Notes: generated from the sequence alone by a model not told the origin. Shown: positions 8,829 through 18,199, numbered from the stretch's first letter. The stretch: 64,000 bases of DNA from Anabaena minutissima FACHB-250 (GCF_014697125.1 NZ_JACJRG010000013.1:117398-181397), one strand, 5' to 3'. Translations and numbers: made by a program.

Positions 8829-9653
8829 ATGGCTGATTACCTTGACACTCTAATTCGTGCAGTAGAAGACGCAGATTCTTCTCTCCTTTTGCAAGAAGCT
8901 GTAAAAAACTTGGCAGAGGCTCGTTTAGAAGGAGCAATTCCCACCTTGATTGCCTCTTTGAGCTATAACAATCCAGGTGCAGCCGTGGCGGCTGTGGATG
9001 GGTTAATTCAACTTGGAGAACCCGCAGTCCCGTTTCTGTTGGAGCTACTGGATAACCATAACTACACCGCCAGAGCTTGGACAATCCGCGCCTTGGCAGG
9101 AATTGGCGACCCCAGAGGGTTATTGACCTTGTTGGGAGCAGCCACGGCTGACTTTGCCCTCAGTGTCAGACGGGCTGCTGCTAGAGGTCTAGGAATGATG
9201 AAGTGGCACTGGTTTCCTGATGAACTCTTAGAAATTGCCCAAGCAGAAGCAATGGATGCCCTGCTATTTGTGGCTCAGGAAGATGATGAGTGGGTGGTAC
9301 GCTATTCAGCCGTAGTCGGCTTACAGTTTCTGTCCGATGCAATTGCCGTGACTTATCCAGAGTGGCGATCGCAAATCCACTCACAGTTTGAACAAATGGC
9401 TGTCAAGGATGAAAGTTGGGCAGTGCGTGGGCGTGTCTGGATGGCACAGCAGCACCTCCAAGCATCAACTATTACCGTTCAGCCCCAAATAATAGACGAT
9501 CAACCCTCACCATTGTCCTCTATGGACTGGCAGAGGATTATGGAGGGTTTGTACGGGCGCAAGGGGCAGGAGCGGCTAGTGTTAGCAGAAGGTGATCCAC
9601 GCCGATATCGTGAACTGGTAGTGGCGATCGATCAAAAGACGGGTGATGCTTAA
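8829..9653 (+). CDS. cpcF: Phycocyanin alpha phycocyanobilin lyase, CpcF subunit, with C-terminal extension
   Basis: A 274-aa HEAT-repeat protein. Residues 1-210 resemble CpcF (LIRAVEDADSSLLLQEAVKNLAEARLEGAIPTLI, then SVRRAAARGLG and DEWVVRYSAVVGL). CpcF is the partner of CpcE in bilin transfer to CpcA. Typical CpcF proteins are near 200-215 residues; this one carries about 60 extra C-terminal residues ending MDWQRIMEGLYGRKGQERLV and LAEGDPRRYRELVVAI, a compact charged tail of unknown role. The tail is continuous with the frame and there is no sign of a frameshift. Confidence 0.85.
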   Translation: MADYLDTLIRAVEDADSSLLLQEAVKNLAEARLEGAIPTLIASLSYNNPGAAVAAVDGLIQLGEPAVPFLLELLDNHNYTARAWTIRALAGIGDPRGLLTLLGAATADFALSVRRAAARGLGMMKWHWFPDELLEIAQAEAMDALLFVAQEDDEWVVRYSAVVGLQFLSDAIAVTYPEWRSQIHSQFEQMAVKDESWAVRGRVWMAQQHLQASTITVQPQIIDDQPSPLSSMDWQRIMEGLYGRKGQERLVLAEGDPRRYRELVVAIDQKTGDA

Positions 9654-9679
9654 CCTATCCGACATCTCCAAAAAAATTG

Positions 9680-9706
9680 TAGAGACGTAGGGATGCTACG
9701 TCTCTA
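9680..9706. repeat. Dispersed hairpin repeat TAGAGACGTAG..CTACGTCTCTA
   Basis: A perfect 11-bp inverted repeat with a 5-base loop, lying 26 bases after the cpcF stop. Closely similar AGAGACG hairpins are, as I recall, dispersed in cyanobacterial intergenic regions. It could act as an mRNA 3' structure or weak terminator; no T-run follows on the plus strand. Confidence 0.6.
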
Positions 9707-9796
9707 TACAAGTTTAAAAGGTTTGCCCTTTGGTAACTGGATCTGAGAAAATCGAACATGAGCATTTAAAATCTATCTTTAGGAAACACAACGAAT

Positions 9797-10021
9797 ATGG
9801 CTGATAGTACAGAAATTACCTCAATCGATGAAGCCAACCCTGAAGAATTGACCGAAGCGATCGCTGAATTGGAACAATATCGGGAACGCCTGGTTAGTGA
9901 CACCCTATCAATGGCACAACGCGCTAAAATCATGAAGGCACAAGCACTTGCTAGTCTGCAACCTCAGCTAGCCCAGATTGATGCAACTCTGGAGGCACTC
10001 CGCCAGCAGCAATCAGTCTAA
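9797..10021 (+). CDS. Small acidic helical protein of the cpc lyase operon, unknown function
   Basis: A 74-aa protein, acidic at the N-terminus (EITSIDEANPEELTEAIAELEQY) and predicted by eye to be two long helices with heptad-like Leu/Ala spacing (residues 15-72), possibly a coiled coil. No Cys, membrane segment or known domain is seen. A ribosome binding site (AGGAA) precedes the ATG. It lies after cpcF, and its stop is three bases from the start of the following HEAT-repeat protein, so the two are almost certainly co-translated. I do not recognise the family. A chaperone or adaptor for the HEAT partner or for phycobiliproteins is only a guess from context. Confidence 0.75.
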   Translation: MADSTEITSIDEANPEELTEAIAELEQYRERLVSDTLSMAQRAKIMKAQALASLQPQLAQIDATLEALRQQQSV

Positions 10022-10024
10022 CCG

Positions 10025-10978
10025 ATGGTAACTAGATCATTTAACAATCACGGTGATAGGGAATTTGTGATGAGTCACTCGCTCAACTCTAAAACTCCAG
10101 CAGTGGATGATCCAATGCTGCGAGTTCAGGCTGAAAATGATGATCTGGTTCAGAGGGTGAATGAGCAGATTACTCTAGAAACCTTCGACTCTACAGATCA
10201 GAAAGTTCTTAAACAACTGGTGGAGGGTTTGGGAGATACCCGTGGATTGGTGCGACTGCGGTTTGCCGAAACCTTGGGCGAAATTGGTGAACCGGCAACC
10301 CCATTTCTAGTTGAGGCTCTGGCAAATCATGCTAATGTGGTTGTGCGACGGGCTGCTGCTAAAACACTTACGATCATCTCTGACTCAAGTGCTGTACCAA
10401 ACTTGCTTCATGCCTTTCTGAATGATGAGGATACGGTAGTCAGAAGTTCATCTGCTGGAGCGTTAGCCAGAACAGGAGAAGCGGCTGTACCCGCGTTGCT
10501 AGAAATTCTGGCATCCGACGAGCATTCTGAAGATATTAAAGGTCATGCAGCATGGGCATTGGCATTTATTGGCTCAGAAGCAGCAGATTACCTTTACCAA
10601 GCGTTAAACGCCGCTTCCCTTGATGTGCGATGTGCTGTAATTGGGGCTTTGGGTCATGTGGCGCAGGAGCAGACAGACGAAAAGTCGTGCAACCTTCTGG
10701 TTTCAGCTTTAACTGACCCAGAATCAATCATCCGTACAGAAGCAGCATCAGCATTGGGACAAGTGAATTATCCCCCCTCTGTTCCCCATTTAATTCTGGC
10801 AATTCAAGATACCGATTTAGACGTGCGGAAGGCAGCTATTAATTCCCTCGGTAAAATTGGCGATCGCAGTGCGTTAGAACCATTACAGGCAGTTCTTAAT
10901 GATCAACAAGAAGTAGTGCGAATTTTGGCTAAACTAGCGATCGCGCAAATTGAACGCCAATCAGAAGATGACTGGTAG
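10025..10978 (+). CDS. HEAT-repeat protein of the CpcE/NblB superfamily
   Basis: A 317-aa protein built from about eight HEAT-like repeats (for example GLVRLRFAETLGEIG, NVVVRRAAAKTLTII, DVRKAAINSLGKIGDRSALEPL). The family includes bilin lyases (CpcE/F), IaiH and NblB, which takes part in chromophore removal during phycobilisome degradation. The repeat style and length resemble NblB-like proteins more than CpcE. The ATG at 10025 sits three bases after the stop of the 74-aa gene; an ATG at 10070 after AGGGAA is an alternative start. Its stop directly abuts the stop of the converging frp gene with no base between. The reaction or partner is unknown. Confidence 0.78.
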   Translation: MVTRSFNNHGDREFVMSHSLNSKTPAVDDPMLRVQAENDDLVQRVNEQITLETFDSTDQKVLKQLVEGLGDTRGLVRLRFAETLGEIGEPATPFLVEALANHANVVVRRAAAKTLTIISDSSAVPNLLHAFLNDEDTVVRSSSAGALARTGEAAVPALLEILASDEHSEDIKGHAAWALAFIGSEAADYLYQALNAASLDVRCAVIGALGHVAQEQTDEKSCNLLVSALTDPESIIRTEAASALGQVNYPPSVPHLILAIQDTDLDVRKAAINSLGKIGDRSALEPLQAVLNDQQEVVRILAKLAIAQIERQSEDDW

Positions 10979-11305
10979 CTACATCCGGGAAAGAGAGCCA
11001 ATCTTAGCAACCTTCTCCTTATCAAGTCCCTTCAGTTCATCCAAATGTAACCATCCCTGTTTCACCAGAGTTGCAAACACAAATACGAGAACTGAATAGT
11101 TGTAATCATACTTGCCATCAATCTCGTGTCTTTTGGCACTGAGAAAGTTATGCAAACTCCAGATATCTTCTAACTTGCAAACCTTATCCGCGTTGTCGCG
11201 AACTTCCTGAATCAGAGCGTTGATTTCTCGCTCGTATGCTGTTTGAAATGCGGTTTGAGCAACTTCTTGTTCTAAATCAGACCAACTAACTTCGTTTACC
11301 TTCAT
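10979..11305 (-). CDS. frp: Fluorescence recovery protein
   Basis: A 108-aa helical protein matching FRP: W8 near the N-terminus, then AYEREINALI, the signature IWSLHNFLSAKRHEIDGKYDYNYSVLVFVFA and a short C-terminal helix. FRP binds the C-terminal domain of activated orange carotenoid protein and speeds its return to the inactive form, ending photoprotective quenching. By alignment with recalled Synechocystis FRP, Trp50, His53 and Arg60 are kept, but Asp54 is replaced by Asn (residue 53 here). It lies downstream of ocp on the same strand with a 341-base gap containing a hairpin, so it may have its own promoter. Confidence 0.92.
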   Translation of the reverse strand: MKVNEVSWSDLEQEVAQTAFQTAYEREINALIQEVRDNADKVCKLEDIWSLHNFLSAKRHEIDGKYDYNYSVLVFVFATLVKQGWLHLDELKGLDKEKVAKIGSLSRM

Positions 11306-11564
11306 GCGCTTATCTTAAGATACCCTTTTTAGCAAGAGTATCTCTACCTAATATTAATTACAGATTTTATACGGACGTTACAGGACAAAACAACGCTATG
11401 CCCTGATTGTAGAGAGTGTACCTCTTGCATAAATGCTGAAGCTGTCATGTTGAGAGAAGCGAAACATCTCAAAGATTATACATTTCACTCACAATGACAC
11501 ATCTAATTTTTGGACTTTTGCAAGAGGTCTAGTGTACTGAATCAGACCACAGATTTAGGATGAG

Positions 11565-11597
11565 TGGGGAGATGGGCTTAATAAGCCTATCTCCCCA
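11565..11597. terminator. Hairpin between ocp and frp
   Basis: TGGGGAGATGGGCTT pairs with AAGCCTATCTCCCCA over 15 bp with one G-U pair. It starts 50 bases after the ocp stop on the minus strand. The U-rich flank is on the plus-strand side (TTTTCC), so efficiency on the ocp transcript is uncertain. The rest of 11306-11646 shows no gene. Confidence 0.6.
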
Positions 11598-11646
11598 TTT
11601 TCCAAGTGTATTTCTTGATCAGTATAAAAGGAGAATTACTCCCGTA

Positions 11647-12606
11647 CTAGCGAACCAAATTGAGCAACTCTTTTGGAGATGCCAGTAAGTCGATCGCTAC
11701 GAAAAAGATTTTATTATCAGGAGTAAGTAAGAATCTCCATGCCATGTTCATCCCAACACCAGCACCGAACCAAGGAGTTTGTACTTTACCTGTGACTTTG
11801 ATTTGAGTGTAGCCATCCTCTGCTGGTTCAGAAACACCACGCTCTGGTATCAACTTCAGGTTTTGACAATCTTCTCTCAGAAAACGATAGACGGCATCTT
11901 TACCAGCGATCGGTTTTTGAAAAGGAGGTTGTAATGCACCATCGGGAGTGAATAGCTCTATCAACGCATCAAAGTCATTGGCATTTAAGTTATCCATGTA
12001 ACTTAGGATGGTTGGATTATCAACACCTTCAATAGCGACTGGAACACGTTCAGCCATTTCTTTCGGTACAGCAACAGCTTCACTCACTTTGGTGTAGCTA
12101 CCCAACTTATTGGGATCAAAACCCATATCAAGTACGGAATTACGCAGAACGGTAATTTGCTGTCCAGACTCTAGACCACGAATTGCTTGTAGAACTGCTG
12201 CGGCATTTGCCGATAGCCGATATCCTTCTGGAATCGGAGCGATAATACCCTGCTCCATCCACTGTCCCAACTGATACCAAAAACCAAGCTTGATATTGGC
12301 AGACCATACTCCGTAGGCGCGACAAATAGGCGTATCAGCACGGTTTGCTAGGTCGCACATCACCTGAGTTTGTTCCCGGAACGACATTTGCTTCAGTTGA
12401 TTCAATGTTCCTTCTGCAAATACCATGTTTGCTGCTCCTGGTGCAGCAATGGTGATTGTTTTACCCATTTCCAGGTAAGCAAACCAGATGAGAGCTAGCT
12501 GATCTTCAGCATTAAGTTGAGTGAAGCGGGCAATGGTTGCTGGGACTAAATCGGCAGCAAGCGTTTCGGGAAAAATACCACGAGCTGAATCAATGGTAAA
12601 AGGCAT
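11647..12606 (-). CDS. ocp: Orange carotenoid protein (OCP1-like)
   Basis: A 319-aa protein with the full two-domain OCP architecture: helical N-terminal domain (1-165) and NTF2-like C-terminal domain (about 195-319). Functional residues are in place: Tyr44, Trp110 and Arg155, plus Tyr203 and Trp290, which correspond to Tyr201 and Trp288 of the Synechocystis protein and hold the 3'-hydroxyechinenone carbonyl. Blue-green light converts OCP to its red form, which binds the phycobilisome core and dissipates energy as heat. The close match to Synechocystis OCP1 and the nearby frp gene point to the FRP-regulated OCP1 clade. The start agrees with the conserved MPFTIDSARGIFPETLA. Confidence 0.97.
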   Translation of the reverse strand: MPFTIDSARGIFPETLAADLVPATIARFTQLNAEDQLALIWFAYLEMGKTITIAAPGAANMVFAEGTLNQLKQMSFREQTQVMCDLANRADTPICRAYGVWSANIKLGFWYQLGQWMEQGIIAPIPEGYRLSANAAAVLQAIRGLESGQQITVLRNSVLDMGFDPNKLGSYTKVSEAVAVPKEMAERVPVAIEGVDNPTILSYMDNLNANDFDALIELFTPDGALQPPFQKPIAGKDAVYRFLREDCQNLKLIPERGVSEPAEDGYTQIKVTGKVQTPWFGAGVGMNMAWRFLLTPDNKIFFVAIDLLASPKELLNLVR

Positions 12607-12787
12607 AGGTGTACCTTGACTATGGGTTTAATGAGTATCAAGCTCAACGCTTAAAAAGCGTTTACAGCTTTAATTAATGTATACATAACTAGTATTATTA
12701 ACTATTTGTAACAAAAAGTAAACAAAGTTAATAAAATTTTGTAGCTGTTTTGACAGCAATAGCAGGAAAAAGCTTACTTGCAAGGAA

Positions 12788-12822
12788 AAAATATCCCATC
12801 GCTCTGGAAGGTGGGGTATTTT
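12788..12822 (-). terminator. Terminator downstream of the cpcM-like gene
   Basis: On the minus strand a 13-bp stem (AAAATACCCCACC with GATGGGATATTTT, including G-U pairs) is followed by TTTTTTCC. It lies about 160 bases beyond the methyltransferase stop and about 180 bases before the ocp start, so it insulates the two genes. Confidence 0.6.
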
Positions 12823-12982
12823 GGCACGCTAATATCTATATAGTGATGCGATCGCCAATTTCGGTGATAACATCAACTAGCAACCATGAAATAGTAGTTA
12901 ATTGAGACTATTTACAATTCATCGGCGATCGCTACGCCCTAGGCATCGCACACGATTAAAACCGTTGCTGATAGAGTCTTGA

Positions 12983-14176
12983 CTACTCTGTTTTGGCAGT
13001 GAGGAGAATGATTTGCTGCCGTTGGAGCGATCGCACATCCTCTAAACTAGCGTCAATTCTCTGCAAGATTTGATTGACTGTTTGATTCTCATCACAGGCG
13101 AGGAGAAACTGCCACTCTGCATCATTGAGACGCACAATCTGATAGTCGTGATTAAAGAATTGTTGACTATCTCGCCATCCCTGAATGCAAGGACTTGGTT
13201 CGGGTATTGCAGACAGCAGTTTTGCATCAGATGCCCAATCTTCTCTGGTGATGGGGTTGCGTCCTAAGAAAAACTCGTAGTGGGTAATAGCTTGCGGATC
13301 GAGCAGTTCAATCAATCGATAAAGCTGGCGTTGGCTCAAATCTTGAGAACGTTCAATTAGTTCTGGTGCTTTACTAATTAATCGCTCTAAATCCCAAATC
13401 TGCGGATTAGAAAAGCCGAGAAACTCTAATCCTGACGCATCAATCAACTCAAACAGCGTATTGATGTTGTAATCAATCTCTTGCGGATGCACATACATAT
13501 CTGCAAAGTAGCCATCCCGTTGATTTTCCCAAGACCAGCGTTCCTGTTCCCGTTTCCGCAGGCGGTTATCTTCTGGTAATGCTGCAAAAAGTTGTCGCCC
13601 AACTGCTACGCCATCGGTGTAATCGCCTCGTTTATCACCTTGTAGTAGTGCGATCGCCTCTTGCATTAACTTGATTTCCCAACGTCCCAGTTCACCGTAC
13701 ACAAAAATGTGCATTATCCCACCCGGCGACAGCTTTTTCGCCAAGGCTTGAATCCCGCGAATGGGGTCAGGGGTATGGTGCAGAACTCCCACACAGTTAA
13801 TCAGATCAAATTCACCTGGAAGCTGTTCGGCATCAAATAAACTCAGGTGATGAAATTCTACCCCTGTAGCCCCAGATTTTTGACAACGCTCTTTAGCCAC
13901 AGCCAATGCGCCAGCACTCAAATCAATCCCCACAACCGCCGCATCAGGGTTGAGATGCACCAAATATTCTGTTCCTACCCCCGTTCCACAGCCAGCATCG
14001 AGGATGCGGACATTGTGATGAGGGGGTTTTTGTCCGGTGCAGAAGTTATACGCTGTCTGCCAGTTCCAACGCCAGTTATAACCCGGAGGTGGTTCATCTA
14101 ATAACGGTTCTGGCGGGAATGGATAGGTATTGTAGAGTTTGGCAACTGCTGCACTAATTGTTTGAGAATCTGACAT
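12983..14176 (-). CDS. cpcM: SAM-dependent methyltransferase, probable phycobiliprotein beta Asn methyltransferase
   Basis: A 397-aa protein with a class I methyltransferase domain (about 45-200): motif I ILDAGCGTGVGTEYL, acidic GIDLSAGAL, and VGVLHHTPDPIRG. The N-terminus YNTYPFPPEPLLDEPPPGY and the 200-residue helical C-terminal part fit the cyanobacterial CpcM family (about 395 aa). CpcM methylates Asn72 of CpcB, ApcB/ApcF and PecB/CpeB, improving energy transfer and lowering photoinhibition. Location between ocp and the cpe genes supports the call, and the substrate residue Asn72 is present in CpcB and ApcF here. Assignment by recalled similarity; a related methyltransferase of other specificity is possible. 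Confidence 0.65.
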   Translation of the reverse strand: MSDSQTISAAVAKLYNTYPFPPEPLLDEPPPGYNWRWNWQTAYNFCTGQKPPHHNVRILDAGCGTGVGTEYLVHLNPDAAVVGIDLSAGALAVAKERCQKSGATGVEFHHLSLFDAEQLPGEFDLINCVGVLHHTPDPIRGIQALAKKLSPGGIMHIFVYGELGRWEIKLMQEAIALLQGDKRGDYTDGVAVGRQLFAALPEDNRLRKREQERWSWENQRDGYFADMYVHPQEIDYNINTLFELIDASGLEFLGFSNPQIWDLERLISKAPELIERSQDLSQRQLYRLIELLDPQAITHYEFFLGRNPITREDWASDAKLLSAIPEPSPCIQGWRDSQQFFNHDYQIVRLNDAEWQFLLACDENQTVNQILQRIDASLEDVRSLQRQQIILLTAKTE

Positions 14177-14219
14177 GGCTGGAGTACAAGAGTAAGATTT
14201 GATTTTTTAATTTAATGCC

Positions 14220-14372
14220 TTAATAGTCACTGTCAGCCACACAAAGTCCCTTACATTTGATGCCGTTTGTAGCTGTGCGCTGACAATGAGGACAGAGAAT
14301 TTTTTCTGTTTCTGGAGCAATATTTTGACTGGTGCTGGCTTGTGATTTGTCTGTGTCGGTTTGGAGGTTCAC
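14220..14372 (-). CDS. 50-aa zinc-ribbon-like protein, unknown function
   Basis: The minus strand encodes 50 residues from a GTG at 14372 to TAA at 14220. A polar, Gln/Ser/Thr-rich N-terminus precedes CPHC (residues 27-30) and IKCKGLC (residues 38-44), giving a CxxC-x9-CxxxC set typical of a small zinc-binding knuckle. The gene sits between cpeZ and the cpcM-like gene on the same strand, so it may be co-expressed with phycoerythrin assembly factors. No clear ribosome binding site is visible, which lowers confidence. I do not recognise a family. The codon pattern and ordered Cys spacing argue for a real gene. Confidence 0.5.
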   Translation of the reverse strand: MNLQTDTDKSQASTSQNIAPETEKILCPHCQRTATNGIKCKGLCVADSDY

Positions 14373-14441
14373 GGTTATTAGGATAAAGAAACTTTTTGCA
14401 GTTTATCTTTACATTTTACAAACCCAAATTTTTTTCCTATC

Positions 14442-14479
14442 CCCTGTCACCTGTCCCCTGTCACCTGTCCCCTGTCACC
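14442..14479. repeat. STRR: CCTGTCA / CCTGTCC heptamers
   Basis: About five heptamers (CCTGTCA and CCTGTCC) end two bases before the cpeZ stop codon. On the cpeZ strand they read as GGTGACA/GGGGACA, the same unit that follows pebB. Confidence 0.9.
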
Positions 14480-14481
14480 TA

Positions 14482-15096
14482 TTATTGTTCTCCTCTCTGA
14501 AACTTCACCGTCATCTCTAGGCGAGACAATGCACTAGTCGCTGACTCGCGGACATAGGAATCGGTAGATTCATCCTGAATTAGAGATGTTAACACCTCTA
14601 CACCTCGGCGATCGCCAATTGAGGCTAAAGCATTTACTAGGGAAATTCCCAGTGCTGGGTTATCTGTGGTTTGCAATGCTTCAATCAAAACATCCACAAC
14701 GGGAGTACCAATTTCACCCAACGCCATCACGGCGGCAATATGCACCACAGGATTGGAGTCATTGAGGGCAGTCTTTAAACCCTGTACACCTTCTTCTGAA
14801 AAGGGAACATCTGGATGATTAATAGCAACTTGAGCCAGTGCTTTGGCGGCACTTCCCCGTACTGTGACATTTTCACTGTTAAGCAAAGCTGCAACCAGAG
14901 GAGTTACCGCATCATGGCCGATCGCGCCTAAAGCTTTCACAGCTGCTCGTCGATAGGTGGTATTTTCCTCATCAAGAATGCTCATCAGTCGGGGAATCGT
15001 TGTTGCATCAGGATTCTCAGCCAAAGCCCACATTGCTTGGTCGCGCAGGTGTGGGTTGGGGTGTTTAAGTTGTTGGAATAATTCTTCTGTAGACAT
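14482..15096 (-). CDS. cpeZ: Phycoerythrin lyase/chaperone CpeZ
   Basis: A 204-aa HEAT-repeat protein of CpeZ length, composed of units such as HLRDQAMWALAENPDATTIPRLM, YRRAAVKALGAIG, NVTVRGSAAKALAQV and VVHIAAVMALGEIG. CpeZ, as established in Fremyella, assists PEB attachment and folding of phycoerythrin subunits together with CpeY and other lyases. Gene order cpeB-cpeA-cpeY-cpeZ on one strand agrees with the known cpeBA-cpeYZ arrangement. Tandem stops TAA TAG run straight into a heptanucleotide array. Confidence 0.9.
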   Translation of the reverse strand: MSTEELFQQLKHPNPHLRDQAMWALAENPDATTIPRLMSILDEENTTYRRAAVKALGAIGHDAVTPLVAALLNSENVTVRGSAAKALAQVAINHPDVPFSEEGVQGLKTALNDSNPVVHIAAVMALGEIGTPVVDVLIEALQTTDNPALGISLVNALASIGDRRGVEVLTSLIQDESTDSYVRESATSALSRLEMTVKFQRGEQ

Positions 15097-15156
15097 AACA
15101 AATTTTTAACAAAATAGATTATCAAAAATGTGCAAATAATGTGCAATAAAATCTTG

Positions 15157-15290
15157 ACTCAGCACCGGCTAAACGCCCCGCTACCGCTAACATAACTCAG
15201 CACTGGCTAAACGCCTCGCTACCGCTAACAGCACCCCTAACTCATTACTCATTACTCATTACTCAGCACTCAGCACTCATAACTCGGTAC
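15157..15290. repeat. Composite STRR with two 25-nt GGCTAAACGCC..CTACCGCTAAC motifs
   Basis: ACTCAGCA-type heptamers carry two near-identical 25-nt motifs at 15167-15191 and 15205-15229 (single-base difference within the centre). The repeat then continues as ACTCATT and ACTCAGC heptamers into the end of cpeY, encoding its last residues and stop codon. Confidence 0.9.
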
Positions 15291-16558
15291 TGCTTCTGTG
15301 ATTTAGCTTTTTCCCGAATCAGCCAATCGTCATCGTTGGCGAGTTGTTCATAACCACTGGTATCACCAAGTTTTTCCAGTGCCATTAACGCCGCATACTT
15401 CAGATCCCAAATTTTGGTTTCTAGACAGGCTTTCAGTTCAGGAATTGCCCGTGCTTCACCGAGTTCACCGAGAGCGATCGCCGCAGCAGCCCGTGATTTT
15501 TGAAATTGTGGTTGTTTGTTATACAATCCTTCAATCAGCAAATCGTAGGCTGGGGAATGTTTCAACCAACCGAACAACTTGATCACATGGAAGTGTGCGC
15601 CATAGTCATTATTAGCTTCTTCGGTGTAGGTAGCAAACAAAGCTTCAGGAGCAGCATCGGCGTAATAGTCAAGAATAGTTTTGGCTGCCAAATAGCAACG
15701 CCCAAAGTCGGTTTCGTACAGTCCTCGAATCAGAATTGGCAGAGTTGGGGGACTTGGGTAACTATGCACCAAACCCAAATCATGGGGATGGTCGTATAAC
15801 GTCTGCTCTAAATAAGGTTGAATTGTGGCAAAAGTAATTGCTCCCGCAGAGATTCCGGCTTCTGCTAACGTCCGAATGCCTCGCAACCGAAAGATCAGAG
15901 ATACTGGACATCGAGCAATATGAGGAATTGCGTCATAATATCGAGCATCCATCAAATCTTGGATGGATAACCGCCGTCCTAACACATTCGGGTGTTGCAA
16001 CATCGCCACCACCTTCCCCATCTGGGAATAGTCCCCAGTTAAACGGCAAACTGCGGCCATTGCAGCACTTGCTGTAGGTGGGTCAGCATCATCTACAAAC
16101 TTGCGAATACGTTCTAGGGCAGGTTGATAATTAAACTTTGTCAGTGTATGAATAATTACGCGGTGGGTTTGCCCCGGCTTATCCAGCAATTGAGCCACAT
16201 CTTCTAGGATATCGGTGTCTTGAGTCCCAATTTCACCGATCGCCCAAACAGCATTTTCCACAGTGTAGCAGTCTTCATCACTCAGACAACTACGGATTAC
16301 TGGTATGGCTACCTCAGCTTGCAATCGCCCCAAAGTTTCCACCGACTTACGGCGGACAATACGGTTATCTAAGCTGGGGTCAGTTTGCTGCACAGCCCGC
16401 ATCAGCGCATTAATAGATTGCTCCGTGGGGAAATTAACTAAATGAGAAGCCGCAATATAGCGTGAATCATTCTCACTCAACTGGTCTTGAGGCGTATCTA
16501 AAAGAGCGATCGCCTGGTCTTCTGTAAGATTAAAGAAATTAAAAAAGCGTTTATCCAT
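15263..16558 (-). CDS. cpeY: Phycoerythrin alpha bilin lyase CpeY
   Basis: A 431-aa HEAT-repeat lyase of the E/F type, matching the usual CpeY length of about 430. Recognisable blocks are AIPVIRSCLSDEDCYTVENAVWAIGEIG, ASAAMAAVCRLTGDYSQM, LGRRLSIQDLMDARYYDAIPHIARCPVSLIFRLR and GARAIPELKACLETKIWDLKYAALMALEKLG. CpeY attaches phycoerythrobilin to Cys82 of CpeA, helped by CpeZ. A hairpin separates it from cpeA upstream. The final residues (YRVMSAEC) and the TGA are encoded by heptanucleotide repeat DNA, so the original C-terminus seems to have been overwritten; the enzyme core is intact. Confidence 0.92.
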   Translation of the reverse strand: MDKRFFNFFNLTEDQAIALLDTPQDQLSENDSRYIAASHLVNFPTEQSINALMRAVQQTDPSLDNRIVRRKSVETLGRLQAEVAIPVIRSCLSDEDCYTVENAVWAIGEIGTQDTDILEDVAQLLDKPGQTHRVIIHTLTKFNYQPALERIRKFVDDADPPTASAAMAAVCRLTGDYSQMGKVVAMLQHPNVLGRRLSIQDLMDARYYDAIPHIARCPVSLIFRLRGIRTLAEAGISAGAITFATIQPYLEQTLYDHPHDLGLVHSYPSPPTLPILIRGLYETDFGRCYLAAKTILDYYADAAPEALFATYTEEANNDYGAHFHVIKLFGWLKHSPAYDLLIEGLYNKQPQFQKSRAAAAIALGELGEARAIPELKACLETKIWDLKYAALMALEKLGDTSGYEQLANDDDWLIREKAKSQKQYRVMSAEC

Positions 16559-16712
16559 ATATATATCAGCAGTTAGCTGTCAGTCCTCAACAAATACTCC
16601 TTCTCTTGGCATACCTCTGCGCTTACCTCTCTTACCCTCTGCGTTGAAATTTCACCCCTAAATTCATCACGATTTTACGCTAAGGTCTGACAACTGATAG
16701 TTTAAAACAAAA

Positions 16713-16783
16713 CAAGCCCAGAGATTCTTTGCCATTACTCAACCTTAACAGGCAAAGCAAAGAGCCAAGAACTTCTGGGCTTG
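16713..16783 (-). terminator. Terminator or attenuator between cpeA and cpeY
   Basis: On the minus strand CAAGCCCAGA pairs with TCTGGGCTTG, the stem continuing through the AAGAA/TTCTT region and with an internal AGCAAAG/CTTTGCC arm, followed by TTTTGTTTT. It begins about 50 bases after the cpeA stop and precedes cpeY by about 155 bases, mirroring the hairpin between cpcA and cpcE. Confidence 0.75.
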
Positions 16784-16831
16784 CAGGGTAACAATGTACA
16801 CCTGTCACCAAATTACAAGTCTAGCAATTGA

Positions 16832-17371
<540 letters not shown>

Positions 17372-17405
17372 TTAATCTGTTGAGTTAATTGCAAATCGCA
17401 ATTAA

Positions 17406-17981
<576 letters not shown>

Positions 17982-18090
17982 TTATCTATAAAACTTGAGT
18001 GTCTGTTCTTTGAACAAGACAATATAGAACATAGAAGATGATGCCTATCTCAGTCTCAGTTATGAGAAACTAAGTAACAATCCTTAACAT

Positions 18091-18128
18091 AAAAAACAAT
18101 ACCCCAGTCAGAACTACCCTGACTGGGG
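18091..18128 (-). terminator. nblA terminator
   Basis: On the minus strand CCCCAGTCA and TGACTGGGG form a 9-bp stem with a 9-base loop, followed by TATTGTTTTTT. It ends the nblA transcript about 70 bases after the stop and separates it from the cpeBA promoter. Confidence 0.8.
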
Positions 18129-18199
18129 AAACTATGTAAAATTCTTTGAGAGGGGCGAAACGAGGGGGGATTAATTGGTATTTTTCCTGAGAGGTGAGC

